From Natronomonas sp. (GTDB lineage: Archaea > Halobacteriota > Halobacteria > Halobacteriales > Haloarculaceae): 7,362 nt of DNA. Each line of letters begins with the position of its first letter. The stretch's first letter is position 1. The position numbers and the translations under genes were made by a program. Shown here piece by piece: positions 1-5,955 of this stretch. The notes beneath the pieces are model-generated. The model did not search any database and was not told where the DNA came from. It saw only the letters and a list, made by a program, of their open reading frames with translations. The stretch covers positions 1 through 7,362 of the forward strand of contig SLIW01000498.1 of assembly GCA_007135435.1 (NCBI GenBank), in the 5' to 3' direction.

Positions 1-903
1 GGTCCAGCGATCGGCGTAGGCGGCGTCGACGGCGGCCTCGATTCCATCGACGGCCGTGTCGTCATCGCCGAGGGCCGTCGCACCGCCAGCGTCGGCCGTG
101 TCGTTACCATCGTCATCCGTCCCGTCGCCAGCGTCAGCTGTACCGTCGGCGGGCGCCGGCCGCCTGAACCCTCGTCTATAGAGGACGAGGAGGCCGCGGA
201 CGTCGGTCGTCCTGACGCGCACCAGCGAGGTGAGGACCGACAGCTCTGGTCCCCCGCCGACCTGGAGGTCGGCCTCGAGGTAAAGGCGGCCCGCCACCGT
301 CCGTCCGCCGGCGACGACGCGCTGCCGGGACGGGGCCCCGGCCACGCCGAGGGTCAGCACGACCAGCCGGTCCCGTTCGAAGGCGGTCGACTCGACGAAG
401 GCGCGGGCGTCCGTCACGTCGTCGGCGGTTCCCGCCACGACCTCGAGGGCCGAGAGCGCGCCGAGGTCGAGGCGTGTGCCCGTCGGCGGCGCGGCGAACA
501 CGAGCGCCGCGGGCCTGGCCCGGTCCAGCGCGAGGCCCTCGACGGGGACGAGCCGGCCGGCGTCACCCGAGACGACGCTCACGCCGGTCGTCGCCTCGAG
601 CTCGATCGTCTCGGTCTCCCGGGGGTCCCGTCCCTCGGGATCGAGGCCGTCGTAGGCCTCCGCCGGGACGGTCTCCCCGGAGGGGTCGACCGGGTCATCT
701 TCGCTGTCGTCGCGGCCGTCGCCGTCGTCGGGGCGGCCGGTGTCCTCGACGGGCGGAAGCGGGACGGGGGTGACCGGCTCGGCGTCGGACCCATCCGGGT
801 CGACGGTCTCGTCGCTCCAGGAGCAACCGGCGACGCCCGTACACACTGCCGCCAGGATCGTCCGACGCCGGACGCCGCGAACGCCCCGACGATTCGGTGG
901 CAC
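1..903 (-). CDS. Tat-exported lipoprotein of unknown function (3' end outside window)
   Basis: This is an open frame of 301 codons with no stop, running off the left edge. The GTG start at 903 is chosen because GAGG lies 6 nt upstream (910-913, overlapping the stop of the preceding gene) and because it puts a lipoprotein signal at the N-terminus. The signal has a twin-arginine stretch (VRRRTIL, residues 11-17), a short hydrophobic run, then the lipobox VAGC with Cys27. In haloarchaea such Tat lipoproteins are exported folded and anchored to the outer face of the membrane by a lipidated Cys. Residues 28-95 form an acidic, Pro-rich linker. Residues about 97-246 look like a folded, strand-rich domain (segments such as AALVFAAP and LVVLTLGVAG). 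Residues 250-287 form a second Asp/Gly/Thr/Ala-rich linker, with a helical segment at the edge. I do not recognise the family. The gene starts 8 bases after the HTH regulator and is probably in its operon. Confidence 0.8.
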   Translation of the reverse strand, partial: MPPNRRGVRGVRRRTILAAVCTGVAGCSWSDETVDPDGSDAEPVTPVPLPPVEDTGRPDDGDGRDDSEDDPVDPSGETVPAEAYDGLDPEGRDPRETETIELEATTGVSVVSGDAGRLVPVEGLALDRARPAALVFAAPPTGTRLDLGALSALEVVAGTADDVTDARAFVESTAFERDRLVVLTLGVAGAPSRQRVVAGGRTVAGRLYLEADLQVGGGPELSVLTSLVRVRTTDVRGLLVLYRRGFRRPAPADGTADAGDGTDDDGNDTADAGGATALGDDDTAVDGIEAAVDAAYADRWT

Positions 904-911
904 CCGGCGCC

Positions 912-1877
912 TCAGGCCGGTTCCTGCAGCTCCGCGCGCTCCTCGACGACCTTCTCGAGCTCCTCGGGGTCCTCGAGGCGCTCGATCTCCTCGCGCTCGA
1001 CCAGCGCCGTGCCCTCGACGGCGTCCTGGCGGGCCCGGTCGACCACGTAGACGGAGCTGGTCCCGGTGACGTGGCCGACCGACGACATGATCCGGGCGCG
1101 CTTCTCGGCGGTTCGGTTGAACGCCGAGTGGCCGGTGAGGATCTTCCGGTCGCTGCCCTCGTCCTCGCTGACCGTCTTGAACGGCGCCCGGAACGTCGGG
1201 TGCACCTCGTAGCCGACGCGCGTCAGCACGGCGATGATGTGGGCGTCGTCCGGGTCGGCCTCGGGGACGTCCGGGTCGTCGACGTCGTCGCGGACGTCCT
1301 CCGCCCCGCCGAGGACGTCGACCGGGCTGACCAGTGGCTGCTCGAAGAGCTCCTCGAGCTCCGCGGCGACCTCGACGCTCGCGTTCATCCCGTCCTCGTA
1401 CTTCGAGACGGTCCGCCGCGAGACGCCGAGCTCGCTGGCCAGCTTGCCGAGCGACATGCCCTCCGCGGAGCGGACGTCCGCGAGGAGGTCCCCGTCGATG
1501 TTGACGTAGAGGCCACCGGGAGCGGCGTAGATCAGCGGCGGCACCCCCTCGATGAAGAGGTCCATCGCCGTGTCCGGCGAGAGGACCGGGGCGCCGTGGC
1601 GGAAGTAGACCACGCCGGGCTTCAGCTCCTCGTTCCGCGTCCGGAGCCCGATGACCAGCGGCGTCGCGTCCAGGTGGACGCCGAGCCTGCGCATCTCGGC
1701 GCCTGTCTGGTGGTCGAACGCGTCGACGTTCGCCAGCACCTTCAACAGCAGGACGTCGTCGCCGCGCCGGGCCGCGATGTCGAAGCTCTTCGGCCGGATC
1801 GCACACCGGTCGCTCACCGTGAAGCCCGCGTCCTCCAGCATCGCGGTGATGTTCCCGACCAGCGCGGACCGTGACAT
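912..1877 (-). CDS. Archaeal HTH-type (Cro/C1) transcriptional regulator
   Basis: A predicted DNA-binding protein of 321 aa. It matches in length and architecture the conserved archaeal family annotated as putative HTH-type transcriptional regulatory protein. Residues 1-120 form an N-terminal domain (AMLEDAGF, then [18 protein letters not shown]). Residues 139-163 are a clear Cro/C1 helix-turn-helix ([20 protein letters not shown]). After an acidic linker (190-212) comes a C-terminal alpha/beta domain containing ILTGHS (247-252) and a segment rich in charged residues, ending in an acidic helix (295-318). The frame stays open upstream to 2045, but the start at 1877 is preferred: [10 protein letters not shown] matches the usual N-terminus of the family, and a TATA element sits 27 nt upstream, as expected for a leaderless haloarchaeal mRNA. 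The lipoprotein gene follows 8 bases downstream. The regulated genes are unknown; the lipoprotein or the gene itself are candidates by position only. Confidence 0.9.
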   Translation of the reverse strand: MSRSALVGNITAMLEDAGFTVSDRCAIRPKSFDIAARRGDDVLLLKVLANVDAFDHQTGAEMRRLGVHLDATPLVIGLRTRNEELKPGVVYFRHGAPVLSPDTAMDLFIEGVPPLIYAAPGGLYVNIDGDLLADVRSAEGMSLGKLASELGVSRRTVSKYEDGMNASVEVAAELEELFEQPLVSPVDVLGGAEDVRDDVDDPDVPEADPDDAHIIAVLTRVGYEVHPTFRAPFKTVSEDEGSDRKILTGHSAFNRTAEKRARIMSSVGHVTGTSSVYVVDRARQDAVEGTALVEREEIERLEDPEELEKVVEERAELQEPA

Positions 1878-1900
1878 AGTGGTATGTAAGTGTTTCGGGC

Positions 1901-1915
1901 CATAAAGCTGTTTCC
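1901..1915 (-). promoter_or_regulatory. Leaderless promoter of the HTH regulator gene
   Basis: On the minus strand this reads GAAACAGCTTTATG. It has a purine-rich BRE-like part (GGAAAC) followed by the TATA-like CTTTATG, centred near 1904. The distance to the A of the start codon at 1877 is about 27 nt, so transcription should begin at or next to the ATG. It stands out as the most AT-rich stretch in a GC-rich intergenic region. Confidence 0.6.
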
Positions 1916-2002
1916 CCGTCCCACCACGTCGCCATCGGGCGATTGACAGCGAACGCCGGGCCGCGAACGGCGTCGAAGGCGCCTGTCGACCTGTCCCACC
2001 CT

Positions 2003-2100
2003 CGAGGTCTCGTCGTAGGGGACCCATCGTCGAGGTCCCGTCCACGGCGCCCCACCCTCGAGGTCTCGTCGTAGGGCTCCCATCGTCGAGGTCCCGTCGT
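2003..2100. repeat. Tandem repeat with 28-bp period, four copies
   Basis: The word CGAGGTCYCGTCGT (third copy unit slightly different: CGAGGTCCCGTCCA at 2031) starts at 2003, 2031, 2059 and 2087, exactly 28 bp apart. Units 1 and 3 are nearly identical, as are 2 and 4, so the array also reads as two 48-bp blocks (1995-2042 and 2051-2098) differing at only two positions. A degenerate further copy may lie at 1974-2002. The array lies between the end of the PLP enzyme gene (2140) and the promoter of the HTH regulator (1904). There are no unique spacers, so it is a minisatellite-like array rather than CRISPR. Its role is unknown; repeated protein-binding sites or simple slippage are both possible. 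Confidence 0.85.
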
Positions 2101-2139
2101 CGGGATCCAGTGAAACGACAACCGGTCGCCTTCGAACCG

Positions 2140-3216
2140 TCATTCCTTCAGTCCACTGCCCGTGAGTGGGACGACCACGTCGTCGCCGGGGTCGAGGACC
2201 GACCGCTCTCGGTAGGCGCGCAGGGCCGCCGGTGCGACCGCCGCCGTGGGTTCGACGTAAAACCCGTCGCGGTGGAGCCGGCGGCACGCGTCGGTGACCG
2301 CCTCCCCGGGGAGCGCGATCGCGTCGCCGCCCGTCCGCTCGATGGCGTCCAGGAGGTGCGGCAGCTGGGGTGGCTCGCGGATCTGGATGCCGTCGGCCGT
2401 GTCGTTGTCGCCGGTGGCCGCCTCGTCGCCGTGGAGCGCGGCGACGAGCGGGGCCGAGCCCGCGGCCTGCGCCGCGAGCAGCCGCGGGACGCGGTCGATC
2501 CAGCCGGCCTCGCGGAGGGCGGTGAAGCCCCGATAGGCGCCGAGGAACAGCGTCCCGTGACCGACCGGCAGGACGACCGCCTCGGGGACGGCCCACTCGC
2601 GCTGGTGGGCGAGTTCGTAGGCCACCGTCGCGGTTCCGGCGACGAACGCCGGGTTCCACGCGTGGCTGGCGTACCACCCGGCGCCGTCGCGGACCGCCGC
2701 GACGCAGGCGTCGGTGACGTCCTGGCGGGTCCCGTCGACGCGGACGACGTCGGCGCCCGCGGCGCGGATTGCCGACAGCTTCGACGGCTTCGCGTCGGCG
2801 GGAACGTAGATCTCCGCCGGGATGCCGGCCCGGGCGGCGTAGGTGGCGATGGCGGCGCCGGCGTTCCCCGACGAGTCCTCGAGGACCCGTTCGGCGCCGA
2901 CGTCGACCGCCCGCGACAGCGTCGTCGTGGCGCCGCGATCCTTGAACGAGCCCGTCGGGAAGACGTACTCGAGCTTGAACGCGGCGTCCCACGCCGATGC
3001 CTCGACCAGCGGGGTGTACCCCTCCCCGAGGCTGACGTGCCGCTCGACCGGCAGGAACGCGTCGAAGGTCCACAGCCCCTCCCGCGGGTCGAGAGGCGCC
3101 TCGCGGGGATGGTCTGCGTCCGGGAGCGGCTGGGTGGCGAACTGGAGCGGCTCGCCGCACTCACAGCGCCAGCGGTCGGCGTACTCCCGGCCACAGTCCG
3201 GACAGCGCAGGGCCAT
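2140..3216 (-). CDS. Threonine synthase-like PLP-dependent enzyme
   Basis: A fold type II PLP enzyme of 358 aa. Threonine synthase converts O-phosphohomoserine to threonine and phosphate in the cytoplasm. The N-terminus has a zinc-ribbon-like set of cysteines (C5, C8, C18, C20) typical of archaeal threonine synthases. Next come GEGYTPL (64-70), the PLP-lysine motif GSFKDRG with K92, the cofactor-binding SSGNAG (115-120), a glycine-rich loop VGHGT (218-222) and the C-terminal TGSGLKE. The frame is open up to a GTG at 3372, but the start at 3216 is chosen because it places the Cys motif right at the N-terminus and the extra 52 residues are Pro/Arg-rich, unlike the acidic proteome. The glycine loop lacks the VGNGG form of well-studied threonine synthases, so this may be a paralogue with another substrate. 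Haloarchaea often carry several such genes, so I give no symbol. It appears monocistronic. Confidence 0.85.
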   Translation of the reverse strand: MALRCPDCGREYADRWRCECGEPLQFATQPLPDADHPREAPLDPREGLWTFDAFLPVERHVSLGEGYTPLVEASAWDAAFKLEYVFPTGSFKDRGATTTLSRAVDVGAERVLEDSSGNAGAAIATYAARAGIPAEIYVPADAKPSKLSAIRAAGADVVRVDGTRQDVTDACVAAVRDGAGWYASHAWNPAFVAGTATVAYELAHQREWAVPEAVVLPVGHGTLFLGAYRGFTALREAGWIDRVPRLLAAQAAGSAPLVAALHGDEAATGDNDTADGIQIREPPQLPHLLDAIERTGGDAIALPGEAVTDACRRLHRDGFYVEPTAAVAPAALRAYRERSVLDPGDDVVVPLTGSGLKE

Positions 3217-3381
3217 ACCGTTTCGTCGGACGGGGGCTCCCTGTCGGTTTCGGTGGGATGGGCAGGGGCGGGCAGGCGGAACAGTGGTGGCTCCCGGGGG
3301 ACCGTTCCCGGGAACCTCGAGCTCGACGGCGGCGTTCCGCGCGAGCGCCTCGGCCGACCGCCGATGTGTCACTACTGCATC
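3217..3381 (-). other. Putative 5' leader of the PLP enzyme gene
   Basis: If the TATA element at 3402-3413 is used, transcription starts near 3381 and leaves a leader of about 165 nt, long for a haloarchaeal mRNA. No closer TATA-like element is visible upstream of 3216. The leader contains a 7-bp inverted repeat (TCCCGGG at 3292-3298 with CCCGGGA at 3307-3313), whose right arm sits within the palindrome GTTCCCGGGAAC (3304-3315). At the expected start site the minus strand reads ATG CAG TAG TGA (3380-3369), a two-codon open frame. No known riboswitch was recognised. Confidence 0.35.
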
Positions 3382-3401
3382 GGGGGGTCTGGCCGCGCTT
3401 T

Positions 3402-3413
3402 GGTACTTATACC
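3402..3413 (-). promoter_or_regulatory. Palindromic TATA promoter, probably for the PLP enzyme gene
   Basis: GGTATAAGTACC (minus strand) is a near-perfect TATA element in a very GC-rich setting, and its outer bases are symmetric (GGTA..TACC). It is assigned to the minus strand because the PLP enzyme gene lies downstream that way. Plus-strand transcription would run antisense into the 3' end of the AspA-like gene. The expected start is around 3381. Confidence 0.5.
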
Positions 3414-3434
3414 CTCAGGTCGCACGCGGGTGGG

Positions 3435-3466
3435 CGGATAGTCGGACGGGCGGACAGGCGGACGGG
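3435..3466. repeat. 8-bp tandem repeat, four units
   Basis: Consecutive 8-bp units CGGATAGT, CGGACGGG, CGGACAGG and CGGACGGG lie just upstream of the palindromic TATA element, relative to the minus-strand gene. The tract is purine-rich on the plus strand. The unit is short and GC-rich, so replication slippage is the simplest explanation. Confidence 0.6.
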
Positions 3467-3622
3467 CGCGTGGGTCGACTCGGGACACGTCCATGCAGTG
3501 GTGTTCGGGACACGGCCAACCGGTGGTTCCGATCGACGTGACGTTCGTGGTCTCCGGCGGCCGAGTTGCCCGTGCAGGTAGTCGTGAGCCGAGCGAAGCG
3601 GCGTATCGTCGTTGGGTCGTGC
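3467..3622. other. Intergenic region without a recognisable gene
   Basis: This is the rest of the 406-base gap between the PLP enzyme gene and the AspA-like gene. Both flanking genes are on the minus strand, so it holds the 3' region of the AspA-like transcript. I see no T-rich terminator, tRNA or credible coding frame. The word CGAGCGAAGCG (3590-3600), typical of haloarchaeal intergenic hairpin DNA, occurs about 20 bases beyond the stop codon and recurs at 7293-7303. Confidence 0.5.
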
Positions 3623-4579
3623 TCAATAGTCGTCGATATCGGTCCCGATCGAGCAGACGTACTCGCCGGTGGCGACCTGCGGCAGGCGACGGTGCCGCCA
3701 GAGGATCCCGTCGGCGTCCGCGGTGACCTCCGCCTTGGCGGTGCCGAAGGGGTCGGTGACCTCGAACAGCGTGTCGCCCCGCTGGACCTCGTCTCCCAAC
3801 TCGCAGGCGTACCTGACGAGGCCCCCGGCTGGCGAGCCGTACTGTTCGAAACTGCTCGCCCTGGTCTGCTCGCGGGGTTCGACGTCCCCCTCGAGGAAGT
3901 CGTAGTGGTAGAGGACGTTGAAGACGCCCTTCAGCCCCGTCTGGATGGAGGACTCGTCCCAGCCGACCGAGCCGCCGAGCTCGGGGTCGATGGTCGGGAT
4001 GCCCTCGTCCGGTGCGGCCCGGGCCAGCTGGCCGTCCGGACCCTTCTGGTCGAGGATGTAGCCGCAGTCGAACACCTTCGCCAGCTCCAGGCAGTCGCGG
4101 TGGAGCCGGTGGCGCTGGCCGCACCGGACCCGCGTCTCGTCGATCATACAGGAGGTCGACCCCTGGTGGAGGTCGAGGATGAGATCCGCGCTGGTGGCGG
4201 CCTCGAACGTCGCAGCGGCGATCCGCTCCGAGGAGGTGCCGTCGACGTCGCCAGGGTAGGCCCTGTTGAGCTTGGTGTCGTCGACGGGGTTGCGGTGTTC
4301 GCCCACCTGGAAGCCGTAGTAGTTGACGATGCCGACGACGTGGACCTCGCCGGCGAGCTCGGCGGGGTCGAGCTGCGGGACGAGCCGCTGGATCACGCCG
4401 AGCCCGTTGAGCTCGTCCCCGTCGGAGACGGCCTGGATGTAGAGCGTCCTCCCGTCGCGCTCGCCGTTGATGACCGCGACGGGGAGGCCAACCTCGGAGC
4501 CGTCGCGGGCCTCGCCGACCGACAGCCGCCCCGTGTCGATCTCACCGGGGCCCGCACTCGCCGTCCCGAGGGTCGCCAT
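3623..4579 (-). CDS. Succinylglutamate desuccinylase/aspartoacylase-family protein
   Basis: A 318-aa member of the AspA/AstE branch of M14-type zinc carboxypeptidase-like hydrolases, which cleave N-acyl amino acids. The N-terminal catalytic domain (about 30-225) contains SDGDELNG (52-59), where the family has HGDE; RNPVDD with LNRAYPG (96-110), the substrate-binding R..NP..D and LNR..PG signature; DLHQGS (136-141) with zinc ligand H138; and DPELGGS with the probable catalytic E200. The C-terminal part (about 248-312) resembles a barrel-sandwich, lipoyl-like domain (GGLVRYACELGDEVQRGDTLFEV) without an obvious modified lysine. The first metal ligand His is Asp53 here. The start at 4579 is preferred over a GTG at 4588 because a TATA-like element lies about 27 nt upstream. 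The natural substrate is unknown. The gene is divergent from citrate synthase. Confidence 0.87.
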   Translation of the reverse strand: MATLGTASAGPGEIDTGRLSVGEARDGSEVGLPVAVINGERDGRTLYIQAVSDGDELNGLGVIQRLVPQLDPAELAGEVHVVGIVNYYGFQVGEHRNPVDDTKLNRAYPGDVDGTSSERIAAATFEAATSADLILDLHQGSTSCMIDETRVRCGQRHRLHRDCLELAKVFDCGYILDQKGPDGQLARAAPDEGIPTIDPELGGSVGWDESSIQTGLKGVFNVLYHYDFLEGDVEPREQTRASSFEQYGSPAGGLVRYACELGDEVQRGDTLFEVTDPFGTAKAEVTADADGILWRHRRLPQVATGEYVCSIGTDIDDY

Positions 4580-4601
4580 TACTACCACACGTCGCGCGGT
4601 C

Positions 4602-4612
4602 GTTCTTAGACC
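4602..4612 (-). promoter_or_regulatory. Leaderless promoter of the AspA-like gene
   Basis: The minus strand reads GGTCTAAGAACG around 4601-4612, the most AT-rich stretch here. Its centre is about 27 nt from the ATG at 4579, which fits a leaderless transcript and supports that start codon over the GTG at 4588. Confidence 0.45.
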
Positions 4613-4662
4613 TACTGATACCCGCCCGGATTACCGTCACCGGGGCCAGTCCAGCCGCGACG

Positions 4663-4694
4663 GAACGAACGCCGGGCCCGTCCGAACGAACGCC
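4663..4694. repeat. Direct repeat GAACGAACGCC x2, 21 bp apart (possible operator)
   Basis: Two exact 11-bp copies at 4663-4673 and 4684-4694 have a start-to-start distance of 21 bp, two turns of B-DNA, so both face the same side of the helix. They lie just upstream of the citrate synthase promoter and between it and the divergent AspA-like promoter. This placement suits an activator or repressor site for either gene. No regulator can be assigned. Confidence 0.4.
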
Positions 4695-4705
4695 CAGGCG
4701 GGCCA

Positions 4706-4722
4706 CGAAAGGTAAACCCTTT
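4706..4722 (+). promoter_or_regulatory. Citrate synthase promoter
   Basis: ACGAAAGGTAAACCCTTTT contains a BRE-like CGAAA followed by the AT-richer GGTAAACC, centred near 4714. Transcription would start around 4740, about 10 nt before the ATG. No Shine-Dalgarno sequence is seen in front of the ATG, consistent with a very short leader. Confidence 0.45.
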
Positions 4723-4749
4723 TCTCCCGGGCGTATCAACCGCTAGCAC

Positions 4750-5883
4750 ATGTCCGAGGAGCTCAAAAGAGGGCTGGAGGGCGTCCTTGTCGCCGAGTCG
4801 TCCCTGAGTTACATCGACGGCGACCAGGGCACACTCGTCTACCGCGGCTACGAGATCGACGATCTCGCGCGGAACGCCAGCTTCGAGGAGGTTGTCTACT
4901 TGCTCTGGGAGGGCGACCTCCCCGACGCCGACGAGCTCGAGCGCCTCCGGTCGGCCATGGTCGAGGAGCGCCACCTCGACGACGATGTCCACCGGCTCGT
5001 CCGCGAGCTCGCCGAGGCGGACGAGGACCCGATGGCCGCGCTCCGGACCGTCGTCTCGTCGCTGTCGGCACACGACCCCGACGCGGACGCGGACCCGACC
5101 GACGAGGAAGCGAACCTCCGGAAGGGCCGCCGCATCACCGCCAAGGCACCGACCGCGCTGGCGGCGTTCGACCGGATCCGCAACGGCGACGACCCCGTCG
5201 AGCCCCGGTCGGACCTCGAGCACGCCACCAACTTCCTCTACATGCTCAACGGCGAGGAGCCCGACGACGTCCTCGCGGAGACGTTCGACCAGGCGCTCGT
5301 CCTCCACGCCGACCACGGCCTGAACGCCTCGACGTTCTCGGCGATGGTCACCGCCTCCACCCTCGCGGACCTGCACGCGGCCGTCACCTCCGCCATCGGC
5401 ACGCTCTCGGGGAGCCTCCACGGCGGCGCCAACCAGGACGTCATGGAGATGCTCCAGGAGGTCGACGACTCGAGCAAGGACCCGCTCCAGTGGGTCGCGG
5501 ACGCCCTCGAGCGCGGGCGGCGCGTCCCCGGGTTCGGCCACCGCGTCTACAACGTCAAGGATCCCCGCGCGAAGATCCTCTCCGAGAAGTCGCGCGCGCT
5601 CGGCGAGGCGGGCGAGATGAAGTGGTACGAGTACTCGAAGACCATCGAGGAGCACCTCATGGAGGAGAAGGGCCTGGCGCCGAACGTCGACTTCTACTCC
5701 GCGTCGACGTACTACCAGATGGGCATCCCCGTGGACGTCTACACCCCCATCTTCGCCATCTCGCGGCTCAGCGGCTGGATCGCCCACGTCCTCGAGCAGT
5801 ACGAGGACAACCGCCTCATCCGCCCGCGGGGCCGATACGTCGGCCCGGAGGATCGGACGGTCACGCCGATCGACGAGCGATAG
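4750..5883 (+). CDS. gltA: Citrate synthase
   Basis: This cytoplasmic enzyme condenses oxaloacetate and acetyl-CoA to citrate, the entry step of the TCA cycle. The 377-aa length fits the compact archaeal/Gram-positive type (also named citZ). The full set of active-site motifs is present. LHADHGLNAST (185-195) holds the oxaloacetate-binding H189. GSLHGGAN (221-228) holds H224, equivalent to catalytic His274 of the pig enzyme. GFGHRVY (261-267) holds H264, equivalent to His320. NVDFYSA (312-318) holds catalytic D314, equivalent to Asp375. SRLSGWIAH (338-346) and the Arg-rich NRLIRPRGRYVG (354-365) supply conserved arginines. The N-terminal LEGVLVAESSLSYIDGDQG is typical of the family. The insert at 108-122 is very acidic (DPDADADPTDEE), a halophilic adaptation. 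It has its own promoter; rio1 follows 72 bases downstream on the same strand and could be partly co-transcribed. Confidence 0.97.
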   Translation: MSEELKRGLEGVLVAESSLSYIDGDQGTLVYRGYEIDDLARNASFEEVVYLLWEGDLPDADELERLRSAMVEERHLDDDVHRLVRELAEADEDPMAALRTVVSSLSAHDPDADADPTDEEANLRKGRRITAKAPTALAAFDRIRNGDDPVEPRSDLEHATNFLYMLNGEEPDDVLAETFDQALVLHADHGLNASTFSAMVTASTLADLHAAVTSAIGTLSGSLHGGANQDVMEMLQEVDDSSKDPLQWVADALERGRRVPGFGHRVYNVKDPRAKILSEKSRALGEAGEMKWYEYSKTIEEHLMEEKGLAPNVDFYSASTYYQMGIPVDVYTPIFAISRLSGWIAHVLEQYEDNRLIRPRGRYVGPEDRTVTPIDER

Positions 5884-5920
5884 GCGGGTCGAGTCTCCGA
5901 TCGGCGTCCCGGAGGACCGG

Positions 5921-5934
5921 TGACGCTTTCAGGC
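5921..5934 (+). promoter_or_regulatory. Weak candidate promoter for rio1
   Basis: TGACGCTTTCAGG has a TTTCA core centred about 28 nt before the ATG at 5956, where a leaderless promoter would be expected. It is a poor TATA match, and read-through from citrate synthase (72-base gap, no visible terminator) is an alternative. Confidence 0.25.
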
Positions 5935-5955
5935 AGGCGACGGTAGCTTCGTCCA

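Noticed and set aside
897..1874. Long plus-strand open frame opposite the HTH regulator
   Set aside because: It is the antisense of a gene with a recognised HTH and family architecture. Long antisense frames are normal in very GC-rich DNA.
1950..1962. 13-base word CGAACGCCGGGCC shared with 4666-4678 upstream of citrate synthase
   Set aside because: One such match is about what chance gives in a GC-rich window of this size, and its orientation relative to the two promoters differs.
1878..2045. Upstream extension of the HTH regulator to an ATG at 2045
   Set aside because: It runs through the tandem repeat and the TATA element. The leaderless start at 1877 fits the family N-terminus.
1995..2100. 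CRISPR array
   Set aside because: The units are contiguous with a 28-bp period and no unique spacers, and there are no cas genes.
3217..3372. 52-residue N-terminal extension of the PLP enzyme from GTG 3372
   Set aside because: It is Pro/Arg-rich, not acidic, and would put residues before the Cys motif that normally begins this protein type. It is not excluded, and so is mentioned under the leader.
2110..3441. Long plus-strand open frame opposite the PLP enzyme gene
   Set aside because: It has no recognisable motifs and mirrors the codon pattern of the real gene.
3566..4609. Long plus-strand open frame opposite the AspA-like gene
   Set aside because: It is antisense to a gene with clear family motifs and a promoter.
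4612..5787. Long minus-strand open frame opposite citrate synthase
   Set aside because: It is antisense to an intact citrate synthase with all catalytic residues. The product has no motifs.
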